Shown piece after piece: positions 1-11,454 of a stretch of 64,000 bases of DNA (the first letter of the stretch is position 1; every line of letters starts with the position of its first letter). This DNA is from Apium graveolens. Lineage: Eukaryota; Streptophyta; Magnoliopsida; Apiales; Apiaceae. Under the pieces are notes generated by a model that worked only from the letters and a program-made list of their open reading frames with translations, made no database searches and was not told the origin of the DNA. The stretch covers positions 62,001 through 126,000 of the forward strand of contig NW_027417580.1 in NCBI RefSeq assembly GCF_009905375.1, in the 5' to 3' direction. Both the position numbers and the translations under genes were made by a program.

Positions 1-127
1 AGTACTAATAATATCCCATAAGATCAATAACAGAACCCCTACATAGCGTGGCATGAAAAGTTTTCTCGTTCAGCAAAAACACTATTCATAAGGGTTTCAA
101 AATTTCTCAAAAATTGGGGTTATTACA
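1..127 (-). mobile_element. Start of a Tekay/Del-type 4.2 kb LTR, cut by the window edge
   Basis: Read on the minus strand this begins TGTAATAACCCCAATTTTTG and continues with the same order of motifs as the LTRs at 31227 and 51597, including the ATGTAGGGGTTCT block and the GATATTATTAGTACT block. It is therefore the first part of another LTR of the same Gypsy family in reverse orientation. The rest lies left of the window, so I cannot tell a solo LTR from a full element. The five bases after its edge are AAACT and would be the target duplication. Confidence 0.8.
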
Positions 128-780
128 AAACTTGTGGTAAATATAATCTTTGATCTACTGTAAGTTTAAATATAAAAAGGACCAACTTAGCTCTTATATT
201 CTGAAATGTTTACAAAAGAATTCCTTTCAGATAGATCAAAAATTGGCATGAGTGATTTAGCAGATATATTCAGTTAGGTCAAATATCTAAAGAAGAACAT
301 GCATAACCATGTTTGACTTATAAGATTTCATCACTCATTATATTTTCCTGAGCATCAAGAAAATAAGTGAGTTCACTCATCAAGATCATTTTATAGTTAG
401 TTATTCATTGATTATGATATGCCTTTTTAAAATATTTCAATAGTATATTCAAGGATTATATTATTCACACATAAACATACAATTATTCTAGAGAAACATG
501 TATTTCTAAAAGAGGGGAGATTTAGCATTTGTACCTCTGAATAAATATCCCTTAGATAAATACTAATAGAAATGGTCATACCATCCTCGAGAGAAATGCA
601 ATAATCCATATAGTGATTTTAGAAGCTAGTCCTCACACCCTACAATTCTTGAATCATTAAGATCCTTAGATTGAGGTATAGAAGCTTCTTCCTTAAGATC
701 TTTAGTTAGAAAAGCACTACATGTTCCAGTTTGATAGATTTTAAATTGACATGAGCTGAACAGTCATGAAAGATATTGAT
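128..780. other. Unclassified AT-rich sequence between two LTR insertions
   Basis: This 650-base stretch was continuous with 3983 onward before the solo LTR at 781-3977 inserted, because the TTGAT duplication flanks that LTR. It may be the decayed downstream part of the minus-strand Copia element at 3983-7030. I could not match it to reverse transcriptase or RNase H in any frame, and the only open frame (427-609, minus) resembles nothing I know. Confidence 0.4.
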
Positions 781-3700
781 TGTGACGCCCTGAATCCCCT
801 GGTCAGGAGTTGACGTCACTAACATAATATCAACAAACATAATATAACTCACTTCAATGATAAATGTAAACACGACCCCTTTACCAAGATCTTTTCCAGG
901 TTTAAGTATGACTTAGGTTACAATTATTACAAACCAACCTATTACAACAATCCCGACCATACAATTTTAATACAGTAACTCAACAGACCATCTTTGATCT
1001 GACATAACTACCTCAAAGGAGTCTGGTACGGAAGGAACTGGAACCATGCCCTAACTATGACGGAATAGTCTTTTAGGCATCTGCAAGACATATATACAAA
1101 ACATTCTGCAAGGGTGAGCAATGAATTGCTCAGCAGTACCACTATATGAATAACAAGTAAAATGATTTACGATAAAACAGTTATAGGAATATAATTCATA
1201 ACTTGTTAAAAAACAAGTAAAGCATGTATAAACTGGATATTCAAAACTAGCATGCTCTGTAAAATAATAACATCAGTTGTGTGCTGTGTGTAAATACCAG
1301 AGTCCAATTTTAGCATGCTATTTTCATTTTCAAATCCACGGTTCCATTACAGGAACCACAAAACCATTTGTTCTGTCGTGGGAACCACAAACCCAAATCA
1401 AATATGTAGTGGATATGTGAAGACAACTGATTAGGCTATCAACACCAGACGGCTCCAACTGCCATCCCATAAACCTATTCTGGAACTAATAGCTTAGCTA
1501 GGTCTCTGACCTGCTAGACTAATCGGTTATGTAGTGCGGGCAACCGAAGTAGCCTCTTATACAACCTCAATAGGCCTACTATGGCCCCTATGTATCCCAT
1601 ATATGATCGTTTTATCCAGTTTTCGAAATCACTTTTACCTATCTCTAGTTAAAACAATTATGTCATAACACATTATTCAAAACCTTTTTTCCATTTCAAT
1701 CACATTTTTAGAGATAGGTACTTTCAGAAGTTACTTCTCCCCAAAACATATTTTAAACAACATTTTCAAATACAGGGGATATGTAACTTAAAACGTTTCT
1801 GTTCCAGTTCGAAAAATAAAACAACAGTTCATTCATATATACAGAACCATAAAAGAATGTTCAGGGGTACTTGCCTTGTAGAGCTTTACAATTATCTCAT
1901 ATTGACCTTGAACCGATTCAGACACTCGGCTTTATCGTCTAACTATTAGACTATCCTGGATCCGACTTCAACACTCAGGTCCTTCGATTGGAACCTTGCT
2001 GAGCTTGTCGACTAACCACTAGGCTACCTTTAGTCCGACGCTAACTTTCGAGTCTTCCAACTAAAACCTACAGAGTCGAACCACCCTGAGTTAGATAACC
2101 AGTTATGCTTGACATATCCTCGCTATCAATCCTCCCCCAATGACAACAATCCTGACTCGTAATTATTCGTATTACTATAATACACATAACAAATCAGGTT
2201 TGTATTCACAACTTGGTTCAATAACCTTTTTCGGTAATTACGTACAACTATCATTTCAAAAGATTGGGTATACGAATATCTATAAAATGGTTCATCACAA
2301 TACACAAGTATTATTGTAAAATATTTATGTTTATAATTGTATAATTATACACATTCGACTGATATTCCCAATATTTAATAGGATACGTTCCCGGATTTTT
2401 GGAATTAATTTTCCAAAAATCGGGGAGCGTCTCCTTTGTTTATCGGACTACCAATCGAAACATAATCGACGTCAAATTTCACAACCAATCAATCAATCCA
2501 CGCTCCAGACCACATTCATAGCCTAAACGCCAATACAATTTTTAAAATAATTAACTCTTTTTCATCTCGAATAATAGTTTTACGAATTAAATTTGTTTGT
2601 TTTTATAAAGGTAAGACTCATATCTAAATCATCACCGTCCATCGTCAGCTCGCCGAGGCTCATCGCCGACGGCGGAAAAAATTCGCGGATACCCATATAA
2701 ATCGGGTTTCCAACGCGAACCTTTACCAATTAAATCTATTTTTTTATACAAAATTAATTTATTTCATGAATTTCAATCAAACAATTCCTGCAAAAATAAG
2801 AATTAAATTTCAGAAACATTAATCAAGCCAACAAGAGCAGTATAGTCGAACACAATGCAACAACAATTCACGTGCCTCACGCGCCTCCGAACACACGCAC
2901 ACACCACCACATTGCCACCACTCCTCGCCGGAAAATCCGATGAGGCGATAACCATGGCAGAATTCAGGATGAACAAGACACACACACTCACACACATAAC
3001 ACACAACACACAACACACACACATGCACATAAATAAATGAATAATATTAGAATGAAGCAGGAGCCCGGAAGCCTACCGGAAAAAAATACAGCGATGACAG
3101 CACAGCCTGAGAAATACGACGACAGTGGCCAACAGGGTAAAGAGGGAGGATAAGTAATCAAAGAGAGAGAAGAGAAGAGGAGGATAATCAAAAGAAACAC
3201 AGAGATTTTGGGAAGAACCGAGAGAGAAGAATCGAAGCCAGAGAAACAGAACTGATAGAAATGGAGAGTGAGGAAAAAATTTGTGGAAATAAGAGATAAG
3301 CTCAATTGTATTTATCCGGTTCACTACTGTTTTTATCCTAAATTTTATAATTTAACGAAACGAGTGGCGGTTGAAAACACATCGAAATAAATCCAATTCA
3401 CTCTTAAAATTTTATAAATATCCTGAAACTGATGAAACATAAATTTCATAATTTTTAAATAAATTTTGAAACGTAACTCATACCCGCATTTAACGATTTA
3501 ACGAACAAACATGTGGGTGAATTTAATCCCAAAAATTTCCGAAATAATTTTAAAATTCCCGGAATATTCCAAACTAAATTATGAGTTTCATAATTTTTGA
3601 GACTTTTCTGAATTTAATACTGAATTTATACTTAGATGCAATCTGAAAATCATTCAGGGCTAAATAATTAATGAAATATTGATTTCTAAATTTTATAAAA

Positions 3701-3977
3701 TCCCAAAAATAATTATTAAAATTATAGAATCATAAAAATAATTTTTGAGATAATCTAAATATTTATGCAAATAAATTTGTATTAAATCTACTTTTAAAAG
3801 TGAAAACAAATCAGTATAACTCGATAATTAATTACGCAAATAAACCCTGCACATCATAATTCGCATATAACTAATAGTAAACAACACACGGTTGTCAAAA
3901 CCAATACATATATCTTATTTAATTAATTATTCAACAATTACACTATTAAAATAATATGAAATATATGAGTCGTTATA
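781..3977 (-). mobile_element. Solo LTR of a 3.2 kb Tekay-like Gypsy family
   Basis: On the minus strand the LTR starts TATAACGACTC and ends GGGCGTCACA. The five bases TTGAT lie on both sides (776-780 and 3978-3982), which marks a real insertion. No internal region is present, so this is a solo LTR formed by recombination between two LTRs. It aligns along most of its length with the plus-strand copy at 9394-11454. Near its 3' part it carries TTCATTGCTCACCCTTGC, which resembles the TTGTTGCTCACCCTTGC block in the 4.2 kb family. A CA-rich microsatellite lies at about 2975-3035. The short open frames at 2803-3324 are low-complexity and not credible genes. Confidence 0.88.
2975..3035. repeat. CA-rich microsatellite inside the solo LTR
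   Basis: Runs of ACACAC and ACACACAACAC dominate this stretch. The other copies of the family carry the complementary GT-rich tract at about 10440-10600 and 63660-63710, so the microsatellite is an old part of the LTR that changes length between copies. Confidence 0.85.
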
Positions 3978-4049
3978 TTGATTGCTTCTGTATCGGTTAC
4001 CAATGAAAATATCACTGTCAATCTTTACTTTATGTAGATTGTCTTCGGC

Positions 4050-4270
4050 TGGATTGGACTGACTCCTTAAAATTATGCCATTTTCATCCTCCTTGATTTT
4101 GAGTGCCCAATTGTTTTCTTAGACTGCACTGTCTTCTGATATAGGCACCAGCTCTATGACTTTATTTGTCTCAAGTTGGTTTGACACTTATTAATTGAAT
4201 GCAAACCAAGTTGATTATATAAGAACTTCTTTCACTCTCTTAGGTTCTTTCTGAGTCGAAATTTGTTGTA
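4050..4270 (-). pseudogene. Copia reverse transcriptase N-terminal fragment
   Basis: Broken minus-strand translation shows the pattern that opens Copia reverse transcriptase: a PK.V.E.L start, then NKV.ELVP, then KEDENGII. These match the positions of NKVWTLVPRP and KTDSDGIITRN in the better preserved element at 23820-23930. At least three stops interrupt it. The catalytic part is not seen. Confidence 0.55.
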
Positions 4271-4350
4271 CAAGCATTCCTCTAAGGTGATTCCTTAGGT
4301 TCCTTCCTTGATACACGCGTCCTCAAAATATAAGTTGAGAATATGACTAG

Positions 4351-4788
4351 TTATTTTTCCTTGATGAGGCAAGTTTGATGTTGACAATGAGATATTTTTG
4401 AGCTGCAAAGAGTGAATTTTGATATATCTTGAAATCCATCAAAGTGAGAGACTTCATCCTTATCAGCAGTTGATGTCAATCTAGTTTCTCTATCAACTGA
4501 TAGTTTATCGATGAATAGCTTTTTTTGATCAATGGATGTCTTTTTAAATTGATCAATGGTTGTTCCATTTTGCTGCTCAATTGTTATTTCTACATGCTTT
4601 GATTTAGCAGCTGACATGATGAATTCTTTGAAAACATTATAACCATCAACTTGTATATCATACATCTCATCATTTGATTTGACACTATCTTCAACAATCT
4701 GGTCTTTTAATTTTTGAGTCTTCTTCTCATCAGATGCACCATTAATTGACTCCATAACATTCCTTTTAACTTCCTGATTATAGGCCAT
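4351..4788 (-). pseudogene. Open fragment in the Copia integrase-RT linker position
   Basis: A 145-residue open frame, rich in Lys, Asp, Ser and Thr, sits between the integrase remnant (4903-5217) and the reverse transcriptase start (4050-4270). That is where Copia elements carry a poorly conserved linker. I recognise no domain in it. It is best read as linker that happens to be stop-free, with no function assigned. Confidence 0.4.
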
Positions 4789-4849
4789 ATAGTTCCTTGA
4801 GCATGTAACTGAAAATCTTTTTACTTATTTAGATTTAAGTTTGACAAAA

Positions 4850-5217
4850 ATTTTCCTTTGAGTTAAGATGAGGCATCTTCGGCCAAAGTCATGAAGAAAT
4901 TTTCAGTTTATTTTCTTTTCAGATACTTGATTGATCAAATAGATATTCTGAGTATAACCTTTGTTGTAGATGGCTTCATTCCAGAGATATGTAGATATCT
5001 TTGATTCTCCAAGTATTGCTCTTCCTGCATCTCTGAGTAATCTCTTGTTCCTTTCAGCTGCTCCATTCTGAAGTGGAGTCCTTGAAGCATAGAACTCATG
5101 AATTAATTCTTTCTTTGCACAAAATTCCTTGGTGTGATTGATGATGATTTCAACAACTTCAATTTCTGAAACCCATAAGTATTTCCAAGTAAATTTTAAG
5201 ATATCATTAGTGATCAT
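4850..5217 (-). pseudogene. Copia integrase core fragment
   Basis: The minus-strand frame contains EFYASRTPLQNGAAERNKRL, matching the Copia integrase pattern EFSAPxTPQQNGVVERKNRT seen at about 22795-22860 in this window. It includes the catalytic Glu of the DDE triad (the E of AERNK). The second Asp region is not clearly kept. It is followed by YLWNEA and YTQN, which match the usual YFWAEA and TQN. The fragment is isolated by stops on both sides. Confidence 0.75.
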
Positions 5218-5329
5218 AGGATGAATATCTACAGTTTCAGAACATGATCTGATCCAGAAGAATTCACATGTAGAAAATACAGGGGGTTGTCGATTAATGA
5301 CTCTATCTTCTTCTTATAAATATTTCTCT

Positions 5330-5598
5330 TCATCTTATCAGATTGATAAGTATCACGAGGACCATTCTTGGAAGCTTCCAATTCTAATCATTCTCCTTTA
5401 TAATTTTTCATGATTGAAAGATTCGAGTGAGACAACTTTTAATGTTCTAGCCATTTTACATCCTCATTTATCTTGCTGAGCAGACAAATCATTAATTCTA
5501 CATTTACTGAGGTGAAATTAGCTATATACATATTCCCTTTTCTTTTTCCCGGTAAAAGGACCTTGTTATTAGTTTTTAATGACAACACATGCTTCTTT
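5330..5598 (-). pseudogene. Copia gag-pre-integrase remnant
   Basis: Broken minus-strand reading shows LPGKRKGNMYIANF, then CLLSKI, then a WLEH.KLSHSNL block that matches the W.WHKKLSHLNF zinc-binding start of Copia integrase. It lies in the expected place between protease and integrase core. Stops interrupt it and the Cys pair is not seen. Confidence 0.6.
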
Positions 5599-5599
5599 A

Positions 5600-5866
5600 T
5601 CAAATGACTTTGGAGCCATTATAACATAGTTGGATTACACTTAGTAAGTTATGCTTGAGTCCCTCCATTAGTACTACATCATCTATGATGACATTTTTAA
5701 CTGAAATCAAGCCATATCCCACAGTGTGACCTTCGCTGTCATCTCCAAAGGTAACACTACTTGGGCCAGCTTTCTCTTCAAACTTAGTGAGAAAGGATGA
5801 GTCTTCAATCATGTGACATGCACATCCATCGTCTACATACCAGACATTTCTCCTTTTTCTCTGCAC
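5600..5866 (-). pseudogene. Copia aspartic protease fragment with altered active site
   Basis: An 88-residue frame reads VWYVDDGCACHM near its start, then FEEKAGPSSVTFGDDSEG, GYGLI and GLKHNLLSV. This is the Copia protease pattern, in which the active site is normally D-S-G-C (compare LDSGCSGHMTGN at about 21955). Here the Ser is Asp (DDG), so the enzyme would probably be impaired even without the surrounding breaks. Confidence 0.78.
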
Positions 5867-5952
5867 ACATCAAAACCAATTCATCCTGATTTCCAAATTT
5901 TCTTGGATCCTGTCTTGCCATGTACCTTCTTTGATTGATAACTAACTAATGC

Positions 5953-6914
5953 CTAAGGATCAAGATCCACTTTAACTTTGGGTGATGGCCTTTGAGTAAT
6001 GGTGTTAGAGCCTTGAGTTAAATTTAGAAAATTTGAAGTGCATCTTAATGAAAGAGAATGTAAACATGATGTTAATACCTTGCTCATTCCCGGGCATACG
6101 AGATACAAAATAGTGGGAATTAGGCCGGATTGAAATGTTAGTATTGTTATGATTATGCTCTCTTGGAATACTAGAAAAGGCATTCATAGGTATAGAAGAT
6201 TCAAACATGGCAGTTATAGACATAGTTCTATAATTAGTAGATGAGTGATTAACATTATCACAATTGACACATTCTTTCCTTGAGGCACATTTATCAGGAA
6301 TATAGAGAATGTTCTTGCTAATCCCGTTTTTCCATTTTCCCGATTATTCCTTTTGATCTCCATCTAATGTTTCAATTTTTCCTTAAGTTTTTTTCTTGAC
6401 CAATAACCTATATTACTTTGTTTGGTTTTGCTACTTTCTTTTATTTTTACAAAGTTCTTGCTCACTAATTCATTGATTTTATCCAACATGTCCAGTTTGC
6501 AAGTGGTGATACTCTCACTTAACATGTAATCTTTATTTCTTGATTTTTATCTCTTTAAAGTATAAAGATTATTTGTTGAGGAGAAGTCATCAGTGGAAAA
6601 CTCTTGTTCATGATCCTTTTTCTCCATTTTCCAAGCTTCTTCACGGAAAAGGTTCAACACTCTTAAAATCTGTGAGCTTGTTCACTACATACTCCTCCAT
6701 TCGGCAATTATTTATTATTCTGGATTTAATTGCCTCCTAAGATTTTCTCTTCTTTGACTACTCCCCGAGGATAGCTCTAAGTCATTATCCTTGGTCATGA
6801 AAGATATATCTAGAAATTCTTTATTTAGGTCTGGAGTTTGGGCTTCTACCTCCTTCTTCACCAAGGTAGATTGAATCAACTTCAAGATCTTTAAACCTTC
6901 TGTTGAAGGGCTTC
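5953..6914 (-). pseudogene. Decayed Copia gag, leader to nucleocapsid
   Basis: From right to left there is a leader just after the primer site, a lysine-rich coiled-coil stretch (about 6350-6510, minus) and a Cys-rich piece near 6270 with CASRKECVNCDNV, which looks like a damaged zinc knuckle. The rightmost 400 bases are present again at 59741-60146. No continuous reading frame survives. Confidence 0.55.
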
Positions 6915-6925
6915 CTCTGATACCA
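6915..6925 (-). other. Primer binding site of the minus-strand Copia
   Basis: On the minus strand TGGTATCAGAG follows the LTR end after two bases (AT). This matches the 3' end of plant initiator methionine tRNA, the usual primer for Copia elements. Confidence 0.8.
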
Positions 6926-6927
6926 AT

Positions 6928-7030
6928 TGTTATTCACTAACAATCAATTTAGGTTAATTTGTAGAAGGGGGTTGAATACAAATTAAAATTTTCAAATTAA
7001 TTCGTATTTGGGAGATAAAACATGAACACG
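6928..7030 (-). mobile_element. 3' edge of a Copia LTR, interrupted by a CACTA-like element
   Basis: On the minus strand it ends ...GTGAATAACA directly before the primer site, and 60 bases inside it carries TTGTATTCAACCCCCTTCTA, a block also found near the ends of the other Copia LTRs here. Only about 103 bases are left before the CACTACGCCA sequence at 7031 interrupts it. Confidence 0.7.
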
Positions 7031-9393
7031 CACTACGCCATAAATTGTATGTTGCAACTCTTCATACTGAGGCTGCAAACAAAAACGTTACAATAACTTT
7101 AGAAGTTATATTTATTGCAACACTGCTTTTGTGATGTTGCCGTAGAGTAAACATGATGTTACCGTAAATTAGTGTATGGAATATTTATATTTTAATAAAT
7201 AGTTGTTTATATTAAAGAATTCATATTACAAAATACATGTAATTTATTTTTTTAAAGTTAATTGTGTGTTCTTAGAGTCAATTTGATATTTTTATAAAAA
7301 ATATATATTCTAATAATTTGCAAAAGGTTTAAATATTAAAAAAGTAATATTTAGTTTTACTAAAAATTTAAAAATATACAATTATATTACAAAAAATGAA
7401 TATATAATGGAAAAAATTGATTTCAAAAAATTTATAATTCATTGACGGAGACTTATGATACCAAAAAAGTAATTTATATTTGGTAAATCAAATTGAAAAT
7501 AATCAAATTTATGAAAAAATAATAATTTGAATATCAGACTATATATTTATAAAAATCAATGAAAGAGGCGGATAATCAAAAAAATCGGAAGTGGCAAAAT
7601 TGCCGCTTTGTTTTTTGACCACGACTTTAACAAAATTCAGGAAAAACATTCCCGCTTACATACGCTTTTGCTTTGAAAAACACATCACATCTCTCTCTCT
7701 CTCTTAAACACCTTAGATGGTTCTTGAAGATTTAGGGGTTTTTCAAATTTATGTTGGTCAAGAAACTTATAGATCGAGCTTTAAGAATTGATTTTTTAAG
7801 ATTTGTGAGCTTCTTTAATTTGGGGTTTAATTGGGGCATTCAAAACAATCATGTTTCATAATCAAGTTGATTTAGGATTTTTTTAATCTGATCAGGTATT
7901 ATTGTGCTCTTAATTTGAGTTACTCTACTAATGTTTGGTGTATTCGATTATGTTTGAGTTTTGTATGGTTTGATTTTTCTGTTACTCTCTCTCTCTCACT
8001 CTCTCTTTGTTCTCTCTCTAACTTTCTTCTCCCCTTTTCTCTTAGTCTCCTTCCCTCAGTCTTTGTATTGGGATTGTCTTTGTGAGCAAACCCAAAGTGT
8101 TACCGAGGTTTTAAGCCATCTATATAAAGAGAGAAATCTATGAAGTGTTTGAAAAGTGTGGGAGAAGAATTGTAGTGATGGAGAACCCGACGAGTGATGG
8201 TGGAGATATTTTGTAAGGAGTATTTGAGAGCCGTGAAGATGTTGGGACGGTGAATTTAAAGACAGAGAAAGCAACGGGTTTGAAAGGTATTTTTCTATAC
8301 TTATGTAGAGTTATTCTCTGATTTTTTAGATGTTATATAAATTTTATATTGTGTACGTGTACATTATATCCTTCAAAATAGAGACATATGAATTGAATAT
8401 GTTTGATTAATTATTTAGTTCTAGTTCCTGATTTTTAAGTTTTAATATTCATTTGATTTATTAAATGTGGCAAGTGTTAACAACTTACCTGATTTTTCTA
8501 TATGTTGTGCTAATTGGAATTAGAATTCGTTACTCGGAATTAGAATTTTTTAATGTGTTATGTGTTTATCTTATATGTAATATATATAATCAGAATTGGA
8601 AATGTTATGCTCTCTGTCTGTATACATCTTCATTTTATTGTTGATGTACAATATTAACAACTTAAAATGTTGTAGTTATCTTGGTATTGAATTGTTTTAT
8701 TATAAGAAAGATGCCTAATCCAAGAAAACTAAATTGAAGTCTAGAGTATAGACCAAAACATCACAATCTCTGATGACTTATTTACCAGCCTTGATGCGTG
8801 TGATATACTCGAGGTAAATTCTAATTTTTTTTGTCTTGGAACTAACTTTTCTGAATTCAAGTTTTTCTTTCCAACACCTTTGTTAGTTGTTAACATATGT
8901 TTGTACTCAATTACATGAGTTTGCATTACATAAATGAAACAACCATCTAGGTTAATAATATTGATTTATCTGTGATATCTCTTAAACTTAGCAGCTTGCT
9001 CTAATGGTTCTCAAATTTATGATATTTATTTTGCCTTATTTACATAAACTGATATTCTGCTTGCTGTCCTAAAACTCAAGCTCAAAATAAGACCAAGACC
9101 TCATCTCAAAAAAAATAGTGTAAGATAAAGTAATGCAAAGAATACAAAGATTAAAAAGACAAGGGAAAGGAAAAGGAAAAAACAGAGGGATGCAGGCAGG
9201 TAATGATAAGTGAATCAAACTGTACAATAGATAAAAAATGGATTTACTCTGTCTCTGTCAAGTAATACAGAAATGCAGATTACATAATACACACGCATAA
9301 TGTGTAATTAGTAAATATGGTACAGGCTTTATGAAAATTAAATAAAAAATGAACATAATTTTATGAAGAATGAACTAACTCATATATCCTCCT
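7031..9393 (+). mobile_element. CACTA-like DNA transposon, one end, non-coding
   Basis: The stretch starts CACTACGCCATAAATTG, which fits the terminal inverted repeat of CACTA (En/Spm) transposons. Within the first 150 bases short motifs recur (GTTGCAAC, TTGCAACACTGC, GATGTTGCCGTA, GATGTTACCGTA), like the subterminal repeats of this class. A CT-rich leader-like stretch lies at 7690-8060. No transposase frame is seen. The other end is not found before the Tekay-like LTR at 9394, which seems to have inserted into it. A second copy lies at 60263-62613. The 3-base duplication would be ACG (7028-7030) but cannot be checked. Confidence 0.5.
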
Positions 9394-11454
9394 TATAACG
9401 ACTCGTATTTTTGTATTATTAAAAGTGTATTTATTAAATAAATAAATAAAATATATATATATATATATTGGTTCTGTTAGTTGTGTGTTGCATTATTATT
9501 AATTACGTGTGGTTTATTGGTGTACGAGAATTATTTGTATAATTAATTGTTGAGCGGTATTGTGTTGTCTTCACTTTTAAAAGTGATTTTATTGAAGATT
9601 TATTTTCATAACTACTTTAATTATCTCTAAAATTATTTTTATGGTTTTATAATTTCAATAATTATTTTTGGGAATTTATAAAATTTATAAATCAATATTT
9701 CACCGATTATTTATCCCTAAATGATTTTCTGATTGTATTTATGAGTAAATTCAGTAGTAAATTCCAGAATGCTTCAAAAATTAAGAAACCCATATTTTGT
9801 ATGTTTTTAATATTTCAAAAATTTTAAAATTATTTTTGAAATTTTTGGATAAAATTCACCCGCACGTTTGTTCGTTAAATCGTTAAATCGTTAAATGCGG
9901 GTATGTTGCGCGTTTCAGAAATGCTTTAAAAATTATAAATTTTTTTATATTTATTATGTTCTAAATATTTTGAGAATTTAAAATTATTTTTAATAATTTT
10001 CCAGTTTTATTTTTTCGCACCTTGGTTCATTAAATATCGAAGCGCGGAACAGAAACCGGGCTGTGCAGAGGGGGTATGTGTCAAAAATTGGGTATACGTG
10101 TTAAATTCTTATATTCTCCTCAAATACATGTCAATTGGCTTCCATTTTGGTTGCAATTTATAAAAAATAAAATTCAGATTTCAAAATCAGATAAATACAA
10201 TCATATTAATCTCTTCCTCTCTATCTCTCAATCTCTCTAACCTCTCGCTCTCTGTCTCTTAATCTATCATTTCCCCTCTCTCTCCTCTTTCCCCTCCCGT
10301 GTTTCTTCATTTTCTTTTCCCTGCATTTCCACTGTGTTTCCTTCTCCCTCCTGGTTTTGCTATGTTTCCGATATTTTTCCGGCCGCCTTTTTCCAGTTGC
10401 TGGTTTCGATTTATCCTGTTGGTATATACACATATATATACCTGTGTATATATGTGTATTGTGTGTGTGTTGTGTGTATGTAATATGTGTGTGTTGTAGT
10501 GTGCTGTGTGTATGTGCGTGAAGTAGGGTGTGCGTGTATGGGTGTTGGGGGTGATGCGTGTGTGGGTGTTGGGGGTGATGCGCATGTGGCGCATGTTGCC
10601 CCTGTTGTTGGATTATTATCTGCTGTGCGTGCTTTAATCTGGAATAGTTTAGGATTTTTGCACGAATATTGAATAAATATTCGTGAAATTAAAGATTTTT
10701 AGGTACGGGAAATTAAATCGAATTGGTGAAATTTATTTGGAAACCCGAATATTATCAGGCACCAATAAATTTTTCCGCTGTCGACGATGAACACTCGGTG
10801 ACTCGATGGTGGACGGTGATAATTTTAATTTGAGTCCTACAATTATCAAATATTAATTTAGTTCGCAAAATTATTTTTGAAGCAAAAAATAGTTAATTAT
10901 TGTAAAAGTCGTATTGTGGTTCAGATTCTGGAATTGTGATTGTTGTGATTGTGACGTCGATTATGTTTCGACTGTAAGTTCGACAAATAGAGGAGACGAT
11001 GTCTGATTTTTGAGAAATGGATTTCGAAAATACGGGAACGTACCTTGTAATTATCAGAAATGCCAGTCGAGCGTATATACGTATATATCTATAAATAAAT
11101 ATTGTATGAACCCTGATTGCTACATGTATTATATTAATGCATATAATTACGAGTTAGGAATTTATATCGTTCGGGTAAAGTGAATAGCGAGGAATATGTC
11201 AAGCATAACTGGTCGTCTAATATAGGATATTTCGATTCTGTAGGTTCCATTAGAAGGACTCGAGAGTTAAAGTAGGACTAGCGTATAGTTGTAAAGCTTC
11301 GCAAGGCAAGTACCCTTGAACAAATCTTTTACATTTCAGTATATATGAATAACCGTTGATTTAAATTACGTAATGGAACAGAACGTTTTAAGTTACGTAT
11401 CCCTTGTATTTGAAAATGTTGTTTAAAATACATTTTGGGGAAAAGTAACTATTA
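9394..11454 (+). mobile_element. LTR of the 3.2 kb Tekay-like family, interrupted by a Tat element
   Basis: It starts TATAACGACTC like the solo LTR at 781-3977 read on its minus strand, and follows it block by block to AAGTAACT at 11450. There the Tat 3' LTR begins, so the last third of this LTR is not visible. It shares the ACTTTTAAAAGTG block, the CT-rich stretch and the GT microsatellite. A second copy, starting after the same left neighbour, lies at 62614-64000. Confidence 0.82.
10420..10600. repeat. GT microsatellite with a short tandem duplication
   Basis: TATATACAC and GTGTGT runs are followed by two tandem copies of a 24-base unit containing GGGTGTTGGGGGTGATGCG. The equivalent place at about 63650-63710 has one unit and a shorter GT run. 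The short open frames over this region are products of the repeat. Confidence 0.8.

Larger units (their letters stand above)
3983..6927 (-). pseudogene. Decayed Copia gag-pol, minus strand
   Basis: The element reads right to left. Primer site and gag leader lie near 6925, then a coiled-coil gag, a zinc knuckle remnant near 6270, a protease remnant, a gag-pre-integrase remnant, an integrase core and the first part of reverse transcriptase near 4050-4260. The order PR-IN-RT is that of Copia. Every domain is broken by several stops or frameshifts. The rest of reverse transcriptase is missing or too decayed to read beyond the solo LTR at 781-3977. It is a different, older family than the Copia element at 19492, because the LTR edge and linker sequences differ. 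Confidence 0.8.

Noticed and set aside
128..780. Possible host gene fragment between insertions
   Set aside because: No open frame above 60 codons with recognisable content and no splice-site pattern I could follow.
2803..3324. Overlapping open frames rich in Cys/Val or Thr/His and hydrophobic residues
   Set aside because: They follow a CA microsatellite and purine-rich tract inside a solo LTR, overlap in several frames and have no domain.
7690..8290. CT-rich leader followed by a short open stretch, looking like a gene 5' end
   Set aside because: No start codon leads to a conserved protein, no downstream exon was recognised, and both duplicate copies decay alike. Kept as part of the CACTA-like element.
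8741..8926. A 61-residue minus-strand frame also present at 61962-62147
   Set aside because: It is shared only because the region is duplicated. It resembles no protein, and its two substitutions per copy do not suggest selection.
10221..10672. Open frames in both strands over the GT/CT tract
   Set aside because: Low-complexity translation of a microsatellite. The equivalent region at 63468-63764 has different frame lengths because of repeat length change.
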